Position numbers and translations under genes: made by a program. 63,947 nucleotides of DNA from Akkermansia muciniphila. Lineage in GTDB: Bacteria; Verrucomicrobiota; Verrucomicrobiia; Verrucomicrobiales; Akkermansiaceae. Every line of letters starts with the position of its first letter. Positions within the stretch are counted from its first letter, which is position 1. This document shows, piece by piece, positions 36,419-44,716 of the stretch. The notes below the pieces were generated by a model. That model saw nothing but the letters and a program-made list of their open reading frames with translations, was not told the origin of the DNA and did no database searches. The stretch lies in contig CANQLV010000016.1 of assembly GCA_947624785.1 (NCBI GenBank), forward strand, positions 1-63,947. The letters are read 5' to 3'.

Positions 36419-38260
36419 ATGCAGGCGATCATTTTAGCGGCCGGAATGGGAAAAAGACTGGGGCATCTCACCCAGGATAACACCAAATGCATGATTCAAG
36501 TGAACGGGGTAACGCTGATTGAGAGAATGCTGAGGCAACTGGACAACCTTTCCCCTTCCCTGGAGAAAATCGTCGTCGTCACGGGGTACAAGGGAGCAAA
36601 ACTTAAATCCTTCATCTCTCTTCTGGACATTTCCACGCCCGTGGAATACGTGGACAATCCCCTTTATGCCGCCACCAATAACATTTATTCCCTTTACCTG
36701 GCCAAGGAGCACCTGCTTCAGGACGATACGCTGCTCTTTGAATCCGACCTGATTTTTGAAGACTCCGTCATTGACGCCCTGCTCCACCACCCCTACCCCA
36801 GCCTGGCCCTCGTCGCCAAATTTGAAAGCTGGATGGACGGCACCGTCGTCACGCTGGATGAAGACGACAACATCAAGCAATTCATTCCCGGCAGCAAATT
36901 CTCCTATAAGAAAAAAACGGAATACTTCAAGACCGTCAATATTTACAAATTCAACAGGGATTTCTCCCGTACCCACTACGTCCCCTTTCTCACCGCTTAC
37001 AGCAAGGCCCTGGGCAACAACGAATATTACGAGCAGGTGCTGCGGGTCATCGCCCTGCTGGACAAACCGGAAATCAAGGCCCTGCGTCTCGGCAGCGAAG
37101 CATGGTATGAAATAGACGACATCCAGGACCTGGATATAGCGGCTTCCATGTTCACACCAGACCAGGAGGAACACCTGCGCCTGATGGAGTCCCGGTACGG
37201 CGGCTACTGGCGCTACCCCCGCATCAGGGATTTCTGCTACCTGGTCAATCCATACTTCCCCAACAAGCGCCTCATGTCCGAACTCAAGGCGAACTTCGAG
37301 CACCTGGTGCGGGAATACCCGTCCGGCATGAGGGTGAACAGCCTGCTGGCCGCAAAATACTTCGGCGTCAGCCAGGAATACATCTGCATCGGCAATGGCG
37401 CGGCGGAACTCATCAAGGCGCTCATGTCCCGCATGGAAGGGAAAATGGGCGTCGTCTACCCCACCTTTGAGGAATATCCCAACCGGGCGGCCCCGGATAT
37501 GGTGGTGCCCTTCCATCCCGCTTCCTGGAATTTCAGCTACACGGCGGACGACCTGATGGAATTCTTCTCTGGCAAGGACATCAGCACCCTGCTCCTTGTC
37601 AATCCGGGCAATCCTTCCGGCTTCTTCCTCCCGAAGGCCGACGTGCTGCGCCTTTGCCTGTGGGCGAAGGAGCTCGGCATTCGCCTGATCGTAGATGAAT
37701 CCTTTGTGGATTTCTCTGAGGGCATGCCGGACAACACGTTGCTCAGGGACAATCTCCTTGAGGAGTACCCGCATTTGGCGGTAGTTAAAAGCATTTCAAA
37801 GTCCTACGGCGTTCCAGGCCTCCGCCTGGGGGTTCTGGCCTCCGCAGACAAAAAGCTGATTGCATGGATAAAAAAGGACGTTTCCATCTGGAACATTAAC
37901 TCCATTGCCGAATTTTACATGCAGATCTTCGGGAAATATGAACAATCCTACGTGCGCGCATGCCGCCGGTTCATGGAGGAAAGGGACCGCTTCATGCAGG
38001 AACTCTCCCGCGTTCCCTTCCTGAACGTCCTCCCCTCCCAGGCCAACTACTTCATGTGCGAGGTAACGCCGCCCATGAAAGCCCGTACCCTCACGGGCCT
38101 CCTGTTGAAAAACCACTCCATCCTGATCAAGGATTGCAGCCGGAAAAAGGGCTTTGAGGGTAGGGAATTCATCCGCATCGCCGTCAGGAACAAGGCAGAT
38201 AACGACGCCCTGGTACGCGCCATGCACGCGGAAGCCGCTCCGGAACCGCTTTCCATCTGA
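36419..38260 (+). CDS. Nucleotidyltransferase (LicC-like)/aminotransferase fusion
   Basis: The 613-residue protein has two domains. Residues 1 to about 240 form a sugar-nucleotide-type NTP transferase (MQAIILAAGMGKRL, NTKCM, ESDLIFED), closest in look to LicC/CTP:phosphocholine cytidylyltransferases. About 300-600 is a fold-type I PLP aminotransferase of HisC/CobD-like appearance, with NPGNPSGFF and the PLP lysine K461 in SISKSYGVPGLRLG. The order recalls the cytidylyltransferase-transaminase fusions (PntC type) that activate 2-aminoethylphosphonate, but no PEP mutase or phosphonopyruvate decarboxylase is in the window. It lies 51 bases upstream of the opine-dehydrogenase-like gene, in one operon. 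Confidence 0.85.
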   Translation: MQAIILAAGMGKRLGHLTQDNTKCMIQVNGVTLIERMLRQLDNLSPSLEKIVVVTGYKGAKLKSFISLLDISTPVEYVDNPLYAATNNIYSLYLAKEHLLQDDTLLFESDLIFEDSVIDALLHHPYPSLALVAKFESWMDGTVVTLDEDDNIKQFIPGSKFSYKKKTEYFKTVNIYKFNRDFSRTHYVPFLTAYSKALGNNEYYEQVLRVIALLDKPEIKALRLGSEAWYEIDDIQDLDIAASMFTPDQEEHLRLMESRYGGYWRYPRIRDFCYLVNPYFPNKRLMSELKANFEHLVREYPSGMRVNSLLAAKYFGVSQEYICIGNGAAELIKALMSRMEGKMGVVYPTFEEYPNRAAPDMVVPFHPASWNFSYTADDLMEFFSGKDISTLLLVNPGNPSGFFLPKADVLRLCLWAKELGIRLIVDESFVDFSEGMPDNTLLRDNLLEEYPHLAVVKSISKSYGVPGLRLGVLASADKKLIAWIKKDVSIWNINSIAEFYMQIFGKYEQSYVRACRRFMEERDRFMQELSRVPFLNVLPSQANYFMCEVTPPMKARTLTGLLLKNHSILIKDCSRKKGFEGREFIRIAVRNKADNDALVRAMHAEAAPEPLSI

Positions 38261-38311
38261 CCACGCTGGCGGAAACCTCCCTTTTTCATCCTTCTCCATT
38301 CCTGCTTTTTC

Positions 38312-39364
38312 ATGAACGCTACTTCTGCGCCCATCATAGGCATCTGCGGCGGCGGCAACTTGGCCCATGCCATGGCCGGGTGGCTGGGGGCCCGTGGCCT
38401 GCGCGTCAATATCCTGACCCGGAAGCCCGAACAATGGAATAAAACCATCTCCGCCTCCTTTCCGGACGGAACCGCGCTCCGGGCCCCCCTGGGCCGAATC
38501 AGCAATCATCCGGAAATACTGGAGGAATGCAGCCTTGTGCTGGTGGCGGTCCCCCGTTTCGGCATCCGGGAAATATGCTTGCGCATCAAGCCTTTTCTGC
38601 GCCGTGATCAGGGGCTCGCCATCGTGCCGGGCACTCCGGACCTCATGGACATGGCGGAAGACGCCTCATGGACTTCCTCCGTCAGCCTGATGGGAATATA
38701 CAAGGTTCCCCTGATCTGCCGTACGCTTGAATATGGCCATTCCGTCGCTATTCTCGGCAGCCGCCTCCTCAACAGGATATGGGTTGCCCCCGGAAACGAC
38801 GCCGGCCATTGGTCCGCATTGCTGGAAACTCTGTTTGATACTCCGCTGGAACTCCTTTCCTCCCCATGGCCTTTCCTGCTGAACAATTCCAATCCCCTTC
38901 TGCATCCCTCCCGCTGCATGAACCTGTTTCGCCATTACAGGGAAGGAACCTTCTACGACAGGCAATTTCTGTTCTATGAAGAATGGACGGAGGAAGCCAG
39001 CGAACTGTACATCCAGGCAGACCAGGAACTTCTGGCTATCTGCTCCCGCTGTCCCGGCATGGAGATCGGCAGGGACATCATTCCCGTTCTGAACTACTAT
39101 GAATCCCGGAATGCCGCGGAACTAACCGGGAAAATCCGTTCCATCCCGGCGTTCCGCGGAGTCAAGGCGCCCATGGTCCTCCGGGAACAGGGCTGGGCGC
39201 CGGACTTCGCCTCCCGCTACTTTACGGAAGACGTTCCCCTGGGCACCGGGCCGATCTGCCGTCTTGCGGAAAAACTGGGCGTTCCGTCCCCCACGCTCCA
39301 TTCCTTTGTGGAATGGAACACTTCCATGCTGGACAGGTTTTCTCCGTTGCAGGAAAAATCATAA
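38312..39364 (+). CDS. Opine dehydrogenase-like NAD(P) oxidoreductase
   Basis: The 350-residue protein has a Rossmann start (IIGICGGGNLAHAMAGWLG, GGG at 13-15), then the octopine/nopaline-dehydrogenase C-terminal domain with N194-P195-x-x-H198 (SNPLLHPS), the family's catalytic histidine region, and TEDVPLGTGP near the end. These enzymes reductively join an amino compound and a 2-oxo acid to give a secondary amine (an opine). Located after the aminotransferase fusion, it may act on the amine that domain makes. The start is ATG 38312. Substrates cannot be read from sequence. Confidence 0.82.
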   Translation: MNATSAPIIGICGGGNLAHAMAGWLGARGLRVNILTRKPEQWNKTISASFPDGTALRAPLGRISNHPEILEECSLVLVAVPRFGIREICLRIKPFLRRDQGLAIVPGTPDLMDMAEDASWTSSVSLMGIYKVPLICRTLEYGHSVAILGSRLLNRIWVAPGNDAGHWSALLETLFDTPLELLSSPWPFLLNNSNPLLHPSRCMNLFRHYREGTFYDRQFLFYEEWTEEASELYIQADQELLAICSRCPGMEIGRDIIPVLNYYESRNAAELTGKIRSIPAFRGVKAPMVLREQGWAPDFASRYFTEDVPLGTGPICRLAEKLGVPSPTLHSFVEWNTSMLDRFSPLQEKS

Positions 39365-39480
39365 AACGGCTGACGACAACGCAGCTCAAGACAGGCCTTT
39401 CATACCGGACAAGCTCCCCGGAAAGCACCGGCTCATTCCGTCCGGCGGGTTCAACGGCCCGGGAACGGCATTTTTCCTCT

Positions 39481-40836
39481 TCAGCTGATCTCTTCAACAT
39501 CCCCGCCTTCCCGGAACCGGCAGGTCACGTCAGCCATGAACAGGGAATCATCCCGGGACATGAGGGAAAACTCATGACGGCAGCCGTGAATCAGGCGCAA
39601 AAACGCGGCCAGCTCATAGCGAAGGCCGTCGCCCTCAAACCTGATAAAATATTTCCTGTTCTGCCGGGGGTCTTCAAAACGCACCTCAAACATCTCCGTC
39701 TTCCACCACGGGGAGGGCACGTAAATATAGCCGCGCGTTCCCGTGATGCACAGGTCCCCCTCCCGCTTGGCTCCGATGGCGACCGTGGCGGAGGCTGCCG
39801 CATTGGGATAAAGGAAATCCGCCCGCGTAAAAAGGTCCACGCCCGTTTCCGGCTTCCTGCAAGTCGTGAAGCGGACGCGGCGGCTTTCCGTCCCCAGCAG
39901 CTTTCCGATGACGAAAACGGGATAAGCCCCCAGCTCCGTCCACGCTCCCCCGGCCTGCATGGGATCGAACTCCCTGCTTGAATCATCCTCAATCAATTTG
40001 GTGAACGCGGCGTCCACCGCTTTGATGGAACCGATGACTCCGCTTTCCGCCACGCCTATCAACTGCTGGAAAGCCGGGAAAAAGGCCGTTTTCAGCGCTT
40101 CCAGTAAAACGCATCCCCTCTCCGCGGCCAGCAGGAACAGCTCTTCCACCTCTTCCCGGGAAAGGGCGAGCGGCTTTTCACACAGCACATGCTTTCCTTT
40201 CAGGAGGGCTCTTTTGACCAGTTCATAATGCAGATGGTGCGGAACGGCCACGTAAACGGCATGAACCTTGTCCAGGAACCGTTCGTATTCCGTGTAATAT
40301 TCCAGCAGCTCATACGATTCCGCAAACCGGCGCACCTTTTCCTCGTCGCGTCCGTAAACGGCCGTTATTTCAATGCCGCTGACGTACTTGGACTCCTGGA
40401 GAAAACGGCCCGCTATGCGCCCGTGGCCGGCAATTCCCATGTGGACAATGAAATTCCGGGCGGAACGGAGGTCGGTCGAAGAAACGCCCTTCGTGCGCTC
40501 CAGGTAAACCACCTCGCAATGTTCGCGCAGATAATCGAACTTGCCCGTCCAGTCGGAACCAATCACGAAAATATCCGCCCCATACTTCTGGATGTCGTGC
40601 AGCTTCTGCCCTTCCAGCTCCTCCGTGATAATAAGGTCCGCCAATCCGGTCTTCCGGACATTTTCCACGCGTTCCTCCAGGCTTTCCAGCACATTCAGCT
40701 TTCCCCGGCTCTGGTCGTAGCTGTCCGTGGTCACGCCGACGATGAGGCGGTCCCCCAGCGCCCGGGCTCTTCTCAGAAGGTTGACGTGCCCCGTATGAAG
40801 CAGGTCGAAAGTGCCGTAGGTGATAACCGTTTTCAT
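39481..40836 (-). CDS. TagD-like cytidylyltransferase/Gfo-Idh-MocA oxidoreductase fusion
   Basis: The 451-residue protein joins two enzymes. Residues 1-125 are a glycerol-3-phosphate-cytidylyltransferase-like domain, with H14-T-G-H17 (TFDLLHTGH) and the family signature RTKGVSSTDLR (114-124), here with SS/T in place of the usual IS/T. From about 132 a Gfo/Idh/MocA oxidoreductase follows, with a Rossmann GHGRIAGRF and CEKPLA (219-224) as the catalytic-lysine site. It overlaps the downstream LicD start by four bases (TCATGA), so both proteins are made from one transcript. The pairing suggests synthesis of a CDP-activated polyol or modified sugar acid. Confidence 0.85.
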   Translation of the reverse strand: MKTVITYGTFDLLHTGHVNLLRRARALGDRLIVGVTTDSYDQSRGKLNVLESLEERVENVRKTGLADLIITEELEGQKLHDIQKYGADIFVIGSDWTGKFDYLREHCEVVYLERTKGVSSTDLRSARNFIVHMGIAGHGRIAGRFLQESKYVSGIEITAVYGRDEEKVRRFAESYELLEYYTEYERFLDKVHAVYVAVPHHLHYELVKRALLKGKHVLCEKPLALSREEVEELFLLAAERGCVLLEALKTAFFPAFQQLIGVAESGVIGSIKAVDAAFTKLIEDDSSREFDPMQAGGAWTELGAYPVFVIGKLLGTESRRVRFTTCRKPETGVDLFTRADFLYPNAAASATVAIGAKREGDLCITGTRGYIYVPSPWWKTEMFEVRFEDPRQNRKYFIRFEGDGLRYELAAFLRLIHGCRHEFSLMSRDDSLFMADVTCRFREGGDVEEIS

Positions 40837-41792
40837 GACTGGAACGTGTCAATCTGCTTTCCGTAGACGTCAATGAAACGGTTCACCGCCGTCTCAAAGG
40901 GGACATGTTCCATCATGTGCTTTACGGAAGGGTGCTTGAACTGGATGCGGTCCGGATAGGACAGGTAATCGCCATAAAAAAATTGCAGGTACTGGCGCGC
41001 CTGGTTGGGCACGGAGAATTTCAGCCCCTCAAACTCCATGGCCCCCAGCGGAAAGAACGTCTCATAGGGCAGATGAGTGTTTTTCGTAAATGTGATGGCC
41101 GGGGAAAGGAAAATTCCGGGGTTATCCTCCTCCGCCGCCGGTTCCTTGCCTTCCAGAACCTCCCGGCGGATTTTCTGCTGAATCTGGTCATCGGTCATGT
41201 TCATCCGGCCATCCACCAGAACCACGTCTTTTTTAAACGCAGTAAGCCGCCCGTCCAGGCTGCCGTGCTGTTCCGGGGATACGAGGCTTTCCGAATAAAA
41301 ATGATAAGGGTACACGTCAATGTTGAGAGGAGTGCCCTCATACCCTATTTGCAGGAAGGCATGCCTTTTCCAGGTAAAACCTTCCTCCCGGGGAAAGAGG
41401 GAGGGCAGCAGTTCCAGAAGGCGGTCGTACTCCGGCCTCATCATGCTTGCGTCCAGATCATCGTCCCACGGAATAAAGCCCCTGTGCCGCACCGCGCCCA
41501 GCAACGTTCCGTAATCCAGCCAGTACCGGAGGCCGTTTTCCCGGCACTTCCGCGCAAAAAGAGCCAGCAAAACGGTATTGCCGTCCTGAAGCAGCCTCAG
41601 CTTGCCCGTAGCCGGAGGAACCTGGGAAACGGGATGGTTGTAAATGAGAAGATTGCGGATATCTTCCAGCTTTGACGCCAAAGATTCGTTTCTTCTTTTC
41701 CTGAAACCATTCATAAACCGATTGATGATTTTCCGCCCATAATAAGGCAGCTTACAGAGAACCATATATTTTATATGGTTTAATTTCATCAT
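40833..41792 (-). CDS. LicD-family phosphotransferase (second copy)
   Basis: The 319-residue protein has the LicD core, YWLDYGTLLGAVRHRGFIPW followed by DDDLD (110-114). It is clearly related to the first LicD across the core but diverges outside it. Being cotranscribed with the cytidylyltransferase/oxidoreductase fusion, it likely uses that protein's CDP-linked product. The start is ATG 41792; the frame begins two codons earlier with TTG, and ATG 41789 is also possible. A short hairpin overlaps its first codons. Confidence 0.85.
   Translation of the reverse strand: MMKLNHIKYMVLCKLPYYGRKIINRFMNGFRKRRNESLASKLEDIRNLLIYNHPVSQVPPATGKLRLLQDGNTVLLALFARKCRENGLRYWLDYGTLLGAVRHRGFIPWDDDLDASMMRPEYDRLLELLPSLFPREEGFTWKRHAFLQIGYEGTPLNIDVYPYHFYSESLVSPEQHGSLDGRLTAFKKDVVLVDGRMNMTDDQIQQKIRREVLEGKEPAAEEDNPGIFLSPAITFTKNTHLPYETFFPLGAMEFEGLKFSVPNQARQYLQFFYGDYLSYPDRIQFKHPSVKHMMEHVPFETAVNRFIDVYGKQIDTFQS
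41760..41780 (-). promoter_or_regulatory. Hairpin in the 5' coding end of the second LicD gene
   Basis: On the minus strand the first codons contain AACCATATA-AAA-TATATGGTT, a perfect 9-bp stem with a 3-base loop (41760-41780). Its position just inside the start codon could slow translation or bind a regulator. It may be no more than AT-rich chance. Confidence 0.3.
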
Positions 41793-42182
41793 ATTCAATC
41801 AGTTTTAAAAAATTTAAACCATCCGCCGAAATCGAACGGCCTTTAATCATTGAAGAGGAATCAGTATAATGCAACCTCTCAGCTATGCAACGTTTATTAT
41901 ATTGATTTTCATCAATAAAAAGCTTCTTTCACTCTGGCTAGAAGCTTGAAAATACAACTTTTACCTGAAAAGAAAAAAAAGAGGAAAGCTTTCCTGAAAT
42001 TCTTTTTTCCTTTTTTCTGGAACGCATTAAAAATTACTGGAGCAACCGCGCCGTGAAAAATAACAGGCCGCGTGAACAAAGACACTCCGCAGCCGGGAAA
42101 AACCATGCGCTGCCGTTCAGCTACACAGCCCTAACCAGGCAATCTTTCCGCAGCAAATGCCGCTACTTCAGCACGGGTTCAT
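41793..42182. other. AT-rich intergenic region upstream of the second LicD gene
   Basis: This 390-base gap is very AT-rich and lies between the LicD2 gene start and the stop of a TPR protein gene, both on the minus strand. It holds an inverted repeat AAGCTTCT/AGAAGCTT (41920-41927 and 41940-41947), which could terminate transcription from the TPR gene, and probably the promoter of the LicD2-fusion operon. Short open frames here do not look coding. Confidence 0.4.
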
Positions 42183-42773
42183 CTACAGCTTGTCCAGGGC
42201 GGAGCGGCCGTAGGCCGTATTGGGATACCTGTCCGCGGCTTCCTCCCAGTATTTCCGGGCCTTGTCCGGATTGTTGAGCTGGGAGTCGTAAATCACTCCT
42301 ATCTTGTACAGGAACAGGGCCCGGTCCTCCTTGCGCCATCTTCTGGATTCCAGGCCTTCCTGGAGGACTTCAACGGAATCCGCATACCGGCGCATATCGT
42401 TCAGCAGGCTGGATTCCATGAGCCAGGAACGTACCAGCGCCGGATTTTCCTTCCGGTAGCGCTCCAGCAGTTCCAGGGCTCCCTGCGGATCCCCGGAATT
42501 GAGCATGCGCCGGGCGGCGTCCACCAGCACTTCCTCATCCGTGGTGATGTTGGAGGAATACAGCGTCTTGGTCACCAGATCTCCCATCACGGGCAGCAGG
42601 TACTTGACCACGAGCCACACTTCAAAGGCAATCACCGGAATCAGGACAACCAGGGATTGCAGCGGGGAAAGGGGAATGGCCTGCGCCAGGAACGCAAAGA
42701 GGCCCAGAGGGAGCAGCACCAGCAGCAGCCGTATAAACGTGCGCCGGGCCAGCAGCAGAATCATTTTCAACAT
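42183..42773 (-). CDS. Membrane-anchored TPR-repeat protein
   Basis: The 196-residue protein has two N-terminal membrane helices (about 14-32 and 38-58) and then TPR-like helices: LVDAARRMLNSGDPQGALELLERY at about 86-109, RRYADSVEVLQEGL, ALFLYKIGVIYDSQ and ARKYWEEAADRYPN. TPRs hold protein complexes together, so a scaffold at the inner membrane is likely. The start is ATG 42773; the longer frame runs into a terminator hairpin. No partner is evident from neighbours. Confidence 0.78.
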   Translation of the reverse strand: MLKMILLLARRTFIRLLLVLLPLGLFAFLAQAIPLSPLQSLVVLIPVIAFEVWLVVKYLLPVMGDLVTKTLYSSNITTDEEVLVDAARRMLNSGDPQGALELLERYRKENPALVRSWLMESSLLNDMRRYADSVEVLQEGLESRRWRKEDRALFLYKIGVIYDSQLNNPDKARKYWEEAADRYPNTAYGRSALDKL

Positions 42774-42830
42774 GGCGGGATTGTTCAAGGGAGTCAGAGG
42801 CAGTCCGGGCGGCTCCGGAGAAAAAGGAAC

Positions 42831-42867
42831 GCCTCCGCGGCTCCCAGGAGGAGAGGGCCGCGGAGGC
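42831..42867 (-). terminator. Rho-independent terminator of the outer-membrane protein gene
   Basis: An 11-bp stem GCCTCCGCGGC/GCCGCGGAGGC (42831-42841 with 42857-42867) is followed on the minus strand by a T-rich run, just past the stop of the adjacent gene. Confidence 0.8.
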
Positions 42868-42873
42868 TTCCGC

Positions 42874-43722
42874 TTAAAAGCGGTAAACGGCTTCCACGCC
42901 CACGCGGATGCGGAAGTCCTCAATCGTGCTCATGCCGGTATAGCGGCGGATTTCGGAACGGGTGTTTCCGGCCCAGTCCAGCTGGATGAAGGGAATGACT
43001 CGGAACCCGCGGCTGGCGTCCACGCCCGTTACGCGCACGGGAGCCGCCAGCTTGATGTTTACCTGATCAAACCCGGCCACGCCGGAACCCCAGTAGCTGG
43101 AGGAATAGCCGGTTCCGGCGCTCAATTCCAGGTCCACCTTCTCATGAATCAGGCCGCTCCAGCGCTTGCCCGCGTTCAGGTCGATGCGCCAGCCAATCAT
43201 GCCGTAAAAGCCGTACTGCACGTCCAGTGAGCCAAAATAGCCGTGGCCCGGGTCGTCATACGCCAGTCCTGCCGTCACGGACTGGGCCAAGGAATGGGGG
43301 GCCTTCCCCATGTACTTGCTCAAATAGCCCGGCAGGCCGCCGTAATTGAATTCGTACCCCCCCCGGAAGGACAGGTTGGGAAACAGCTCCTTGACGGCCT
43401 TCCAGTTGGCGTCAAAAGCATCCTTGTCGCTCAGCAGGCCGTCGCAGAAGGCCATGTATTCCGCGCCGATTTCCTGCTTCCAGTCCCGGGCCAGGTTGAG
43501 ATTCAGCTCACCGCCGATGTTGAACACGCCGCTGCGGTTCAGCAGGGAGGAAGCCACCACGTCCTTGTAGGCATACCGGGAATCATAACCGATATGGGCC
43601 GCGCCGCTGACCGTATCATTGTAGGAACTTGCGGGACGGGGGTCATAACCGTATCCGTCATAGGCGCCGGCGGAAACCGCGGCCAGGGTTGAGGCCGCCA
43701 TGAACAGGGCTGTTGCTTTCAT
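42874..43722 (-). CDS. Outer-membrane beta-barrel-like protein with signal peptide
   Basis: The 282-residue protein begins with a signal peptide (MKATALFMAASTLAAVSAGA) and then shows alternating beta-strand-like stretches rich in Gly, Tyr and Ser (YGFYGMIGWRIDLNAG, KVDLELSAGTGYSSSYWGSG). It ends in VYRF, an aromatic C-terminus typical of barrel proteins recognised by BAM. This fits a small porin-like or structural outer-membrane protein. It has its own terminator. Function is unknown. Confidence 0.8.
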   Translation of the reverse strand: MKATALFMAASTLAAVSAGAYDGYGYDPRPASSYNDTVSGAAHIGYDSRYAYKDVVASSLLNRSGVFNIGGELNLNLARDWKQEIGAEYMAFCDGLLSDKDAFDANWKAVKELFPNLSFRGGYEFNYGGLPGYLSKYMGKAPHSLAQSVTAGLAYDDPGHGYFGSLDVQYGFYGMIGWRIDLNAGKRWSGLIHEKVDLELSAGTGYSSSYWGSGVAGFDQVNIKLAAPVRVTGVDASRGFRVIPFIQLDWAGNTRSEIRRYTGMSTIEDFRIRVGVEAVYRF

Positions 43723-43878
43723 AGTAAGCTTATCTTAATCATTTCAGCCCCGCCAACGCAAGCAGAATCCCGGAACGGCACGGAGAAACGGACCACGGCG
43801 GCAATTGAGGGAAATTCCCTTGAAAAAAGACATGGTCTTTCTTGTAAAAAACCCCTTTCCTCCTATGCTGGATCAGTG

Positions 43879-44622
43879 ATGGACTGGAACGCTGATTTGT
43901 ACGAAAACAAGCATGATTTTGTCGCGGAATATGGCAGGGACCTGCTCTCCAGCGTGCCGGAAAACCCCGGCCAGGCCATTCTGGACCTGGGTTGCGGAAC
44001 CGGCACGCTGACGCACGCCCTGCTGGAAAAATCGCCCTCCGTCGTCGGACTGGACGCCTCCACGGAAATGATTGGAAAGGCCCGGCAGCTTTATCCCGGC
44101 ATGGACTTCCGCGTGCTGGACGCCTGCCTGATGCCCTGGAACAACTGGTTTGACGTCATTTTTTCCAATGCCGCCTTTCATTGGATACCGGACCACGGAA
44201 CTCTTTTGAAAGCCGTCTCCCGCGTCCTGAAACCGCAGGGAAAACTGATCTGCGAATTTGGGGCCCACCGCAACATCCTCCGCATCAGGGAGGCCTTCCG
44301 GCCCAGCCTGGAGCGGATGAACCTCCCGTACAAGACACGTTTTTACTTCCCCACCGTGGAAGAATACCGCAGCATGCTGGAACAGTCGGGACTGCGCCCG
44401 GAAGTGGTGATGGACTTTGACCGCCCCACGCCGCTGAAAGACGGGCCGGACGGATTGCGCAACTGGGCGCGCCAGTTCTTCTGGGCGGACCTGAAGTGCC
44501 TCCACGAAAAACGGCGCGTCCGGATTTTCGAGGAAATGGAAAAGGCCCTGCGGGACGAACTGTGGGACGGCACCCAATGGGTGGCGGACTACCGGCGCAT
44601 CCGGGTGATAGCCTCCAAATAA
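43879..44622 (+). CDS. Class I SAM-dependent methyltransferase
   Basis: The 247-residue protein has the SAM-binding motif AILDLGCGTGTLTHALLE (motif I), VVGLDASTEMIGKAR (motif II) and FDVIFSNAAFHWIPDH, the trans-aconitate/juvenile-hormone-methyltransferase-like arrangement. The substrate is unknown. The start was taken as ATG 43879; an upstream GTG at 43876 is in frame. It is divergent from the outer-membrane protein gene and not clearly part of an operon. Confidence 0.88.
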   Translation: MDWNADLYENKHDFVAEYGRDLLSSVPENPGQAILDLGCGTGTLTHALLEKSPSVVGLDASTEMIGKARQLYPGMDFRVLDACLMPWNNWFDVIFSNAAFHWIPDHGTLLKAVSRVLKPQGKLICEFGAHRNILRIREAFRPSLERMNLPYKTRFYFPTVEEYRSMLEQSGLRPEVVMDFDRPTPLKDGPDGLRNWARQFFWADLKCLHEKRRVRIFEEMEKALRDELWDGTQWVADYRRIRVIASK

Positions 44623-44716
44623 GCCGAAGGCCCCCACAGGGGGAAAGGCGCGCGGGCGTGCCGGATACGCTGATAATGCTTGAGCCTCCACCAGGCATTT
44701 TGTACAAAAGCCGCCA

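Noticed and set aside
41912..42106. 64-codon open frame upstream of the LicD2 gene
   Set aside because: AT-rich, Phe/Lys-rich translation with no start context; it covers an inverted repeat likely to be a terminator.
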